Shown here: one piece after another, positions 54,399 through 64,000 of the stretch
Layout of the letters: each line of letters begins with the position of its first letter
How positions within the stretch are numbered: position 1 is the stretch's first letter
Assembly: GCF_001718315.1 (NCBI RefSeq)
Contig: NZ_CP013363.1
Span: forward strand, 372,001 to 436,000
Direction of reading: 5' to 3'
Source: Burkholderia diffusa
Lineage (GTDB): Bacteria; Pseudomonadota; Gammaproteobacteria; Burkholderiales; Burkholderiaceae
DNA: 64,000 nt
Made by a program: the position numbers and the translations under genes
Notes under the pieces: model-generated
What the model was told of the DNA's origin: nothing
What the model saw: the letters and a program-made list of their open reading frames with translations, nothing else
Databases searched by the model: none

Positions 54399-56015
54399 AT
54401 GCGCAAGACCGTCGCCATCGGCTTTCTCGGCACCGTGCTCGACCAGGGCGGCCGTGCGCCGCGCCGTTACCGCAAGTGGCGGCCGACGGTGTCGCTCTGC
54501 ATGCAGCCGGACTTCGCGATCGACCGGCTCGAGCTGCTGCATCCGCCTGGCTACGCGCGTCTCGCCAATCAGGTGCGCGACGATCTCGCGAACCTGTCGC
54601 CGCATACCGAGGTGCGGCTTACGCCGGTCACGATCCACGATCCGTGGGATTTCGAGGAGGTCTACGCGACGCTGCACGACTTTGCGCGCGCGTATCCGTT
54701 TGACCTCGACCACGAGGACTACCTGATCCACATCACGACCGGCACGCACGTCGCGCAGATCTGCTGGTTCCTGCTCGCGGAAGCGCGCTACCTGCCCGCG
54801 CGCCTCGTGCAGACGGGGCCGCCGAAGCAGACCGACGAAGGACCGAGCGGGCCGGGCACCGTGTCGGTGATCGATCTCGACCTGTCGCGCTACAACCGCA
54901 TCGCGCAGCGGTTCACGCGCGAGCGCGACGAAACCGTGTCGTTCCTGAAGGCCGGCATCGCGACGCGCAACGCCCGCTTCAACGCGCTGATCGAGCAACT
55001 GGAGCGTGTGGCCGTGCGCTCGCGCGCACCGATGCTGCTCGTCGGTCCGACAGGCGCCGGCAAGTCGTTTCTCGCGAAACGCGTGTACGAACTGAAGCGC
55101 GGCCGCCATCGGCTCGCGGGGCCGTTCATCGAGATCAACTGCGCGACGCTGCGCGGCGACGCGGCGATGTCGACGCTGTTCGGCCACGTGAAGGGTGCGT
55201 TCACCGGCGCGCAGTCCGCGCGTGCGGGCTTGCTGCGCGCGGCGGACGGCGGCCTGCTGTTTCTCGACGAGATCGGCGAACTCGGGCTCGACGAGCAGGC
55301 GATGCTGCTGAAGGCGATCGAGGAGAAGCGCTTCCTGCCGGTCGGCGCGGACGTCGAGGTGGCCAGCGATTTCGAGCTGATTGCCGGCACGCACCGCGAT
55401 TTGCGGCAGATGGTGGCCGCCGGCACATTTCGCGAGGATCTGTATGCGCGAATCAACCTGTGGACGTACGACTTGCCGGGGTTGGCGGATCGGCGCGAGG
55501 ACATCGAGCCGAACCTCGAATTCGAGCTCGATCGCTTCGGCCGCGAGCAGGGCGAGCAGGTGCGGTTCAACGTGGAAGCGAAGCGGCGCTATCTCGCGTT
55601 CGCGGCATCGCCGCGCGCGGCATGGGCCGGCAACTTCCGCGAGTTGTCCGCATCGGTCACGCGGATGGCGACGCTGGCCGATGCGGGGCGGATTACCGAG
55701 GCGATTGCCGAACAGGAGGTCGAGCGGCTGACGCGCACGTGGTCGTCGCCCCACGATGCGTGCGCATCCGAAGGGTGCGTCGACGCGGTATTCGGCACGC
55801 GTGCGGCGGAACTCGACCTGTTCGACCGCGCGCAGCTCGAACGCGTGCTCGACGTGTGCCGTGCATCGGCGAGTTTGTCGGACGCCGGCCGCACGTTGTT
55901 CGCGGTGTCGCGGCAGAACAAGAAGCAGCCGAACGACGCGGACCGGCTGCGCAAGTATCTCGCGCGGTTCGGGCTCGATTGGGACGGCGTGCGGGACGCG
56001 CTGGGCGCGAGGTAG
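54399..56015 (+). CDS. rtcR: RtcR: sigma54 activator of RNA repair
   Basis: A 538-residue activator. The N-terminal 180 residues form a CARF-type sensor domain (KTVAIGFLGTVLDQGG, then DYLIHITTGTHVAQICWFLL). The AAA+ domain has Walker A VGPTGAGKS near residue 215, the sigma54 loop GAFTGA and Walker B LLFLDEIGEL. A C-terminal DNA-binding helix pair (SLSDAGRTLFAVSRQNKK) ends the protein. In other bacteria the CARF domain senses RNA fragments such as damaged tRNA with cyclic-phosphate ends. It is divergent from slipin-rtcB-rlaP. The start at 54399 begins MRKTVAIGF. Confidence 0.95.
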   Translation: MRKTVAIGFLGTVLDQGGRAPRRYRKWRPTVSLCMQPDFAIDRLELLHPPGYARLANQVRDDLANLSPHTEVRLTPVTIHDPWDFEEVYATLHDFARAYPFDLDHEDYLIHITTGTHVAQICWFLLAEARYLPARLVQTGPPKQTDEGPSGPGTVSVIDLDLSRYNRIAQRFTRERDETVSFLKAGIATRNARFNALIEQLERVAVRSRAPMLLVGPTGAGKSFLAKRVYELKRGRHRLAGPFIEINCATLRGDAAMSTLFGHVKGAFTGAQSARAGLLRAADGGLLFLDEIGELGLDEQAMLLKAIEEKRFLPVGADVEVASDFELIAGTHRDLRQMVAAGTFREDLYARINLWTYDLPGLADRREDIEPNLEFELDRFGREQGEQVRFNVEAKRRYLAFAASPRAAWAGNFRELSASVTRMATLADAGRITEAIAEQEVERLTRTWSSPHDACASEGCVDAVFGTRAAELDLFDRAQLERVLDVCRASASLSDAGRTLFAVSRQNKKQPNDADRLRKYLARFGLDWDGVRDALGAR

Positions 56016-56092
56016 TCAGGCGGGCGCGGCAGGTCGGGTATGGAGGATTGCGCCGGCGGTTGCCGCGCCGGGCGTCATGCGAAACGCGCGCG

Positions 56093-56719
56093 TCAGCGTT
56101 GCTGGACCGCGACGCGCAGCCCGAGCGCGATGAAGATCGAGCCGATGATTTTCCCCTGCCAGCGCGTGAGCCATGCGAGCCGCTTCACGAGGCGGCCGAG
56201 CGGGCGGATCGAGCACGCGATCAGCGTCGTGTAGAGCGAGCTGAGCACGACGAAGATCAGCCCGAGCACCGCGAACTGCACGAACGTCGAGCCGCGTTCC
56301 GGATGCACGAACTGCGGCATGAACGCGAGGAAGAACAGCGCGGTCTTCGGGTTCAGCACTTCGGCGGGAATTGCCTGCAGGTACGCCTTCAGCGGCGTGA
56401 CGGGCGACACCTGCGGCAGCGACGGATCGGACGGCCTGTCGAGCAGCGCGCGCACGCCGAGGTAGATCAGATACGCGGCGCCAACCAGCTTCACGACGTT
56501 GAACGCGAGCGCCGACGTCATCAGCAGCGCCGACAGCCCGACCGCCGCGAACAGCGTATGCACGAAGTCGCCGCTCGCGACGCCGAGCCCGGTCAGGATG
56601 CCGGTCCTGCGACCGCCCTGTACGGTGCGGCTCAGCACGAGCAGCACGGCGGGGCCGGGAATCAGGAACAGACCCAGTACGACGGCGGTGAAGGTGGTTA
56701 GCGTGGTCAGATCGAACAT
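56093..56719 (-). CDS. LysE/RhtB-family amino-acid exporter
   Basis: This 208-residue protein has about six membrane helices and the family pattern FTAVVLGLFLIPGPAVLLVL at the start, with GILTGLGVASGDFVHTLFA and LGAAYLIYLGVRAL-type segments. PAEVLNPKTALFFLAFMPQF is the typical central signature. The family exports amino acids such as homoserine, threonine or lysine. It is a single gene and is not obviously linked to rtcR. Confidence 0.9.
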   Translation of the reverse strand: MFDLTTLTTFTAVVLGLFLIPGPAVLLVLSRTVQGGRRTGILTGLGVASGDFVHTLFAAVGLSALLMTSALAFNVVKLVGAAYLIYLGVRALLDRPSDPSLPQVSPVTPLKAYLQAIPAEVLNPKTALFFLAFMPQFVHPERGSTFVQFAVLGLIFVVLSSLYTTLIACSIRPLGRLVKRLAWLTRWQGKIIGSIFIALGLRVAVQQR

Positions 56720-56848
56720 GGCGGCTCCGGCAAGGTTGGCGCAGCGGCGGGGGATGATGCGGCGGCGCGGATATCCCGATCATGCAATGGTTCGATTCGC
56801 CAGAATATCAGCGTTTCGGGCGCCGATGTCTGCTCCGTCCGCGTGCCG

Positions 56849-57757
56849 TCACCCGCCCAGTTCTCCCGCCAGAAAATCCACGAACGCCCGTATCCGCGCG
56901 GACATCTGGTGCCGCTGCGCATATACCGCGTAAATGTCGGCGCTCGGCGTCTCGTGGTCCGGCAGCACGACGACGAGGCGCCCGTCCGCCAGATAGTCGC
57001 GGATATCCCATTCGGCGCGCATCAGGATCCCGTGCCCGTCGAGCGCCCATTTCACCGCGATCTCGCCGTCGTTCGTCGTCAGGTTGCCGTTGATCCGCAC
57101 GGCTTCCGTGTTGCGCGCCGCGCCGCGCCCGCTCGTCAGCCGCCAGATTCCATAGCCTTCGTCGCCCTGCCGGATGCCGATGCAGTTGTGCCGCGTCAGC
57201 TCGTGCGGCGTGCCGGGCGTCCCGTGTCGCGCGAGATATGCGGGCGCCGCGCACAGCAGCCGCCGGTTCGGCGCGAGCCGTCGCGCGACGACACGCGCAT
57301 CGGGCGGCTCGCCGAAGCGGATGCACACGTCGAACGCGTCGTCGGTGAGCGGCGGCGGCATCACCGACAACTGCAGTTGGACCGACACCTCCGGATAGCG
57401 CGTGACGAATCGCGAGATCGCCGGGCCGACGTGGCTGCGCCCGAAGCCGAGCGTCGCGTTCACGCGCAGGAGTCCCTTCGGCCGCTGCTTCGCGCTGCCG
57501 AGCAGTTCGCCGAGCTCATCCATCTGATCGAGGATCCGGCGCGCGTAGTCGAGATACACGTCGCCTTCGGGCGTCAGCATCATGCGCCGCGTCGTGCGGT
57601 TGACGAGCGTCACTCCCGCGCGCCGCTCCATCTGCGTGAGCCGCTTGCTGACGGCCGCCGCCGTCAGTCCGAGTTCGCGCGCCGCCGCGCTCAGGCTGCC
57701 CGATGCGGCCAGTGTCGAGAAGAAGCCGAGATCGGACGGCTGGACGGTATCCGTCAT
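56849..57757 (-). CDS. LysR-family regulator of the malate/tartrate dehydrogenase gene
   Basis: A 302-residue LysR protein: DNA-binding domain at residues about 8-66 (FFSTLAASGSLSAAARELGL, AAVSKRLTQMERRAG), then an effector domain ending in the YAQRHQMSARIRAFVDFLAG stretch. It is of the DmlR type. It is divergent from the dehydrogenase gene with a 108-base gap, the usual layout for activating that gene in response to D-malate or tartrate. The gap holds AAAG-ATG-CTTT but no long palindrome. Confidence 0.9.
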   Translation of the reverse strand: MTDTVQPSDLGFFSTLAASGSLSAAARELGLTAAAVSKRLTQMERRAGVTLVNRTTRRMMLTPEGDVYLDYARRILDQMDELGELLGSAKQRPKGLLRVNATLGFGRSHVGPAISRFVTRYPEVSVQLQLSVMPPPLTDDAFDVCIRFGEPPDARVVARRLAPNRRLLCAAPAYLARHGTPGTPHELTRHNCIGIRQGDEGYGIWRLTSGRGAARNTEAVRINGNLTTNDGEIAVKWALDGHGILMRAEWDIRDYLADGRLVVVLPDHETPSADIYAVYAQRHQMSARIRAFVDFLAGELGG

Positions 57758-57865
57758 GGCGGGATTCGTGAATTGAAGTTAAAGATGCTTTGAGTATAGC
57801 CCCGGTTACTGCACTTCCAGTTGGATAAAGTGCGTTCACGCTCACGATCAATCAAGGATGTCAGC

Positions 57866-58948
57866 ATGAAGACCTACCGTATTGCGACCATTCCCGGCGA
57901 CGGCATCGGCAAGGAAGTGGTGCCGGCCGGCAAGCAGGTGCTGGAAGCGCTCGCTCGCGGCAGCGACCGCTTTGCGTTCGAGTTCGAGGATTTCGACTGG
58001 GGCGCCGATTACTACCGCCGGCACGGTGCGATGATGCCGGCCGACGGCCTCGACGCGCTGCGCGGCAAGGACGCGATCCTGTTCGGCTCGGCCGGCGATC
58101 CGGACGTGCCCGATCACGTGACGCTGTGGGGCCTGCGCCTGAAGATCTGCCAGGGCTTCGACCAGTACGCGAACGTGCGCCCGACGCGCATCCTGCCCGG
58201 CATCGACGCGCCGCTCAAGCGCTGCGGGCCGGACGACCTGAACTGGGTGATCGTGCGGGAGAACTCGGAGGGCGAATACGCAGGCGTTGGCGGCCGCGTG
58301 CACCAGGGGCATCCGATCGAGGCGGCGACCGACGTGTCGATCCTCACGCGTGCCGGCGTCGAACGCATCATGCGCTTCGCGTTCCGGCTCGCGCAGTCGC
58401 GTCCGCGCAAGCTGCTGACCGTCGTCACCAAGAGCAACGCGCAGCGTCACGCGATGGTGATGTGGGACGAGATCGCGAAGCAGGTCGCGCAGGAATTCCC
58501 CGACGTCACGTGGGACAAGGAACTCGTCGATGCCGCGACCGCGCGCATGGTGAACCGCCCGGCGTCGCTCGACACGATCGTCGCGACCAACCTGCACGCG
58601 GACATCCTCAGCGATCTCGCCGCCGCGCTGGCCGGCAGCCTCGGCATCGCGCCGACCGGCAACATCGATCCCGAACGCCGCTATCCGTCGATGTTCGAGC
58701 CGATTCACGGTTCCGCCTTCGACATCATGGGCAAGGGCCTCGCGAATCCGGTCGGCACGTTCTGGTCGGTCGTGATGCTGCTCGAGCATCTCGGCGAGAC
58801 GGAAGCGGCCGTATGTGTGATGCAGGCGATCGAGGCCGTCACGGCCGATCCGTCGCTGCATACGCGCGATCTCGGCGGCAGTGCGACGACCGCGCAGGTG
58901 ACGGCCGCCGTCTGCGAGCGTGTCGCGCGCGCGGCGGTCGCGATCTGA
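57866..58948 (+). CDS. D-malate/tartrate dehydrogenase (decarboxylating)
   Basis: The 360-residue protein belongs to the isocitrate/isopropylmalate dehydrogenase family: IATIPGDGIGKEVVPAG at the start, the substrate loop VIVRENSEGEYAGVGG, the catalytic Lys/Tyr region, the metal Asp residues in HADILSDLAAAL, and SMFEPIHGSAFDIMGKG. It resembles DmlA/TtuC, which oxidise D-malate, tartrate or related hydroxy acids with NAD. AAGGA lies ahead of the ATG. The next gene is an MFS permease of the matching transport family, and a LysR gene is divergent. Confidence 0.9.
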   Translation: MKTYRIATIPGDGIGKEVVPAGKQVLEALARGSDRFAFEFEDFDWGADYYRRHGAMMPADGLDALRGKDAILFGSAGDPDVPDHVTLWGLRLKICQGFDQYANVRPTRILPGIDAPLKRCGPDDLNWVIVRENSEGEYAGVGGRVHQGHPIEAATDVSILTRAGVERIMRFAFRLAQSRPRKLLTVVTKSNAQRHAMVMWDEIAKQVAQEFPDVTWDKELVDAATARMVNRPASLDTIVATNLHADILSDLAAALAGSLGIAPTGNIDPERRYPSMFEPIHGSAFDIMGKGLANPVGTFWSVVMLLEHLGETEAAVCVMQAIEAVTADPSLHTRDLGGSATTAQVTAAVCERVARAAVAI

Positions 58949-59140
58949 CGGCAGCACGAACGGCGACGGCCGCGCGTGTGCGCAGCCGGCCGCGTTCCGT
59001 TCGTGGCTGCGCGGATTTTCTTGCCCGCGACGCGCGCATTCGACGCGAGCCGGGCGCCGGCGCACACGCTTCGCCGTGACGCCGGCCGGCACCCACCGGG
59101 CTTCGCGGAGAGCGCGGCCCGACCTCCAAGGAGGAGACAC

Positions 59141-60451
59141 ATGCAAGCGGATCTGGAAACCCGCGTCGCGCGGAAACTGATGTGGCGCATCATTCCGTTC
59201 GTGATGCTGCTTTACTTCGTCAGCTTTCTCGATCGCGTGAACGTCGGCTTCGCGGCGATGACAATGAACAAGGCGATCGGCCTGTCGCCGACCGCGTTCG
59301 GGCTCGGCGGCGGGCTGTTCTTCATCGGCTACTTTTTGTTCGAAGTGCCGAGCAACCTGATTCTCCATCGTGTCGGCGCCCGCATCTGGATCGCGCGCGT
59401 GATGATCACGTGGGGCATCGTGTCGGCGGCGTCCGCGTTCGCGGCCGGGCCGACGAGCTTCTACGTGCTGCGCTTCCTGCTCGGCATGGCGGAAGCCGGT
59501 TTCTTTCCCGGCATCATCCTGTACCTGAGCCTGTGGTTTCCCGCGAAGCAGCGCGCGGTGGCCGCCGCGTGGTTCATGGCGGCCGCGCCGATCTCGACCG
59601 CGATCGGCTCGCCGCTGTCGGGCGCGATCATGCAGATGCCGCCGATGTTGGGCCTCGCCGACTGGCAGATGCTCTACATCATCGAGGCGCTGCCCGCGGT
59701 CGCGCTCGGTTTCGTCGTGCTGAAGTGCCTGACCGATGCGCCATCGAAGGCCGCGTGGCTGCAGCCGGACGAACGCGACTGGCTGATCGCGAAGCTGAAG
59801 TCCGAGGCCGATGCGCGGCACACGCATGCCGGACATACGGCCGGCGCGTGGCAGGCGCTGCGCGACGCGCGCGTGCTGGCGCTCGCGCTGATTTACTTCG
59901 GCACGTCGGCGGGGCTCTATACGCTCGGCCTGTGGGCGCCGCTGATGGTCAGGCAGTTCGGCTTCACCGCGTTGCAGACGGGCCTGCTGACCGGCATTCC
60001 GAGCATCGCCGCGGTCGTCGCGATGATCGGATGGGCACGGCATTCGGATCGCACCGGCGAGCGCCCCTGGCACGTCGTGATCCCGTGCGTGCTGGCCTGC
60101 ATCGGCTTCGTGTTCGCGGGGCAGGCGAGCACCGCGCTCCTGACCGTGCTCGCGCTGGTCGTCGTCAACATCGGGATCAGCGCCGCGAAGGCGCCGCTAT
60201 GGGCGATGCCGAGCGCGTTCCTGTCAGGCGCCGGCGCGGCCGCCGGGATCGCGATGATCAATTCGATCGGCAACCTCGGCGGGTTCGTCGGGCCGTTCGC
60301 GATCGGCTGGCTCAAGCACGTGACGGGCGGGTATGCGGCCGGACTGTACGTGGTTGCGGGCACGCTCGCGGTATCGGCGGTCGTCACGCTGCTGCTGAGC
60401 CGCAAGGGTGCGCGCGAGCAGGTCGTGCCGGGAGTGCGGCAGCATCATTGA
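59141..60451 (+). CDS. MFS anion:cation symporter, probable hydroxy-acid (tartrate-type) permease
   Basis: The 436-residue protein has twelve membrane helices. It shows the ACS-family signature in helix 1 (LLYFVSFLDRVNVGFAAMTM), followed by LFFIGYFLFEVPSNLILHRV and FLLGMAEAGFFPGIILYLSL. AGGAGGAG lies just ahead of the ATG. Similar permeases (TtuB type) import tartrate or related acids. It is 192 bases after the dehydrogenase on the same strand, so import followed by oxidation is the natural reading. Confidence 0.9.
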   Translation: MQADLETRVARKLMWRIIPFVMLLYFVSFLDRVNVGFAAMTMNKAIGLSPTAFGLGGGLFFIGYFLFEVPSNLILHRVGARIWIARVMITWGIVSAASAFAAGPTSFYVLRFLLGMAEAGFFPGIILYLSLWFPAKQRAVAAAWFMAAAPISTAIGSPLSGAIMQMPPMLGLADWQMLYIIEALPAVALGFVVLKCLTDAPSKAAWLQPDERDWLIAKLKSEADARHTHAGHTAGAWQALRDARVLALALIYFGTSAGLYTLGLWAPLMVRQFGFTALQTGLLTGIPSIAAVVAMIGWARHSDRTGERPWHVVIPCVLACIGFVFAGQASTALLTVLALVVVNIGISAAKAPLWAMPSAFLSGAGAAAGIAMINSIGNLGGFVGPFAIGWLKHVTGGYAAGLYVVAGTLAVSAVVTLLLSRKGAREQVVPGVRQHH

Positions 60452-60488
60452 CGGCGGCGCATGCCGGACGCGGCGATCGAAGGTTCGG

Positions 60489-60611
60489 CTATGCGCCCGA
60501 TGCGCGGACGTTTTGCACGATCTCCCGCACACATGCATCGGCCGTCGCCTTCGACGTATCGATCATGATCGGGCCGTTCAGGTGAATGACGGTGAGGGAG
60601 GTCCCGCGCCG
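60489..60611 (-). pseudogene. Possible C-terminal gene fragment
   Basis: In the 371-base gap 60452-60822 a minus-strand frame ends TVIHLNGPIMIDTSKATA then DACVREIVQNVRASGA before a stop. It reads like the end of a small P-loop kinase-type protein, but the upstream part of the frame is Arg-rich and non-protein-like. There is no start with a ribosome site, so a gene relic is the best guess. Nothing else is visible in the gap. Confidence 0.3.
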
Positions 60612-60822
60612 GGCCGAAAATCGGACGGCTCGGAGCTTGCCATGAATGCAGCAGCGTTGCAGCGCCGTTCGCGGGCGATGCGGGCGTGATGCGATAGCAG
60701 GGGAAACGCAGGAAGGGTAGAGGCGGAAGGGGAACGGCAGGCCGCGCGTGCGGCGACGCATACGTGGCCTGCCCGGCCGAGACGCGTATCGGCTACGCGT
60801 CCGGCGTGTCGAACGACGACGC

Positions 60823-63657
<2,835 letters not shown>

Positions 63658-63722
63658 CTAGCCGAACACGCGCGGGCTGTCCACGGCGGCGCGGCGCGGA
63701 TGCCGCCGCGCCGGCCGTCGTG

Positions 63723-64000
63723 TCACGCGTCGGCCGTGTTTGCCTCGGCGTTCGACACGCGATTGCGTCCGCCGGACTTCGCACGGTACAGCGCTTCGTC
63801 GGCCTGCCGCAGCAGCGTCGCTGCGTTGACGCGCCCGCCGGCCGTGGTCGCGGCGCCGATGCTCGCCGTCACGTGCCCGTACGGGCTGCGCGCGTGTGCG
63901 ATGTCGAGCCCGGCGATTGCATGGCGGATCGCTTCGGCGACGGTCGCCGCACCCCGCGCATCGGTGTCGGGCAGCGTGACGACGAATTCCTCGCCGCCGT
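63723..64000 (-). CDS. Diguanylate cyclase, C-terminal part of GGDEF domain (cut by window edge)
   Basis: Reading leftwards from the edge, the frame opens on GGEEFVVTLPDTDARG, the active-site GGEEF loop. It continues with YGHVTASIGAATTAGG and the final ADEALYRAKSGGRNRV signature, ending TADA-stop. The active-site motif is intact, so this should make cyclic di-GMP. The N-terminal sensor part lies beyond the window, so its signal is unknown. The 165-base gap to the FUSC gene holds no gene. Confidence 0.92.
   Translation of the reverse strand, partial: GGEEFVVTLPDTDARGAATVAEAIRHAIAGLDIAHARSPYGHVTASIGAATTAGGRVNAATLLRQADEALYRAKSGGRNRVSNAEANTADA

Overview
The window is a GC-rich stretch of what looks like a Burkholderia genome, most likely the Burkholderia cepacia complex. 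The signs are codon use, Burkholderia-type porin and DUF4148 proteins, many LysR/TetR regulators, and a mix of catabolic, metal and RNA-repair loci typical of a secondary replicon. The organism call is inference from style, not from a marker gene.

1-6 kb: the start of an SDR oxidoreductase opposite a TetR regulator, a small lipoprotein, a LysR regulator opposite a glutathione S-transferase, and a large flavin/2Fe-2S fusion oxidoreductase.

6-22 kb: a locus for the peptide-derived-cofactor enzyme quinohemoprotein amine dehydrogenase (QHNDH). The structural and maturation genes qhpA-qhpD-qhpC-qhpB run rightwards and end in an acyl-CoA ligase. qhpF-qhpE-qhpG run leftwards behind an AcoR-like sigma54 activator. 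An aldehyde dehydrogenase and a porin also run leftwards. Together they would take an amine in, oxidise it to aldehyde, then acid, then acyl-CoA. Good sigma54 promoters and a shared GTCTCAA/TTGAGAC palindrome lie ahead of the porin, the aldehyde dehydrogenase and qhpA. A small Tat-signal reading frame ending in a HiPIP tail is probably a deleted iron-sulfur electron carrier.

22-27 kb: a TonB-dependent receptor, a PnuC-like permease and an APH-fold kinase, probably a nucleoside or vitamin salvage operon. 27-48 kb: a heavy-metal-efflux RND operon (CzcCBA type) with its own two-component system. Five CusR-type boxes with a conserved third half-site occur here, in front of the efflux operon, two DUF4148 genes, a lipoprotein and a terminator-ended transcript without a clear ORF (candidate sRNA). 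A ZIP-like transporter near 48 kb has a MerR-type 19-bp-spacer promoter. Between lie an MFS/TetR/EthD unit, a decayed LysR gene and a lower-GC three-gene envelope cassette (OmpA lipoprotein, multi-pass membrane protein, VWA-like secreted protein) whose function I do not recognise.

48-56 kb: metY, an O-methyltransferase, then an RNA-repair locus (slipin-rtcB-rlaP opposite rtcR). The approximately 490-nt leader of that operon holds a well-folded tRNA mimic with no anticodon loop and a second acceptor/T-arm minihelix. 56-64 kb: a RhtB-type exporter, a LysR regulator with a D-malate/tartrate dehydrogenase and its MFS permease, argG, a FUSC-type membrane protein and the end of a GGDEF protein cut by the window edge.

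The strongest candidates for something undescribed are the tRNA-mimic leader of the RNA-repair operon, the extended CusR-box regulon with its small transcript, and the three-gene envelope cassette.
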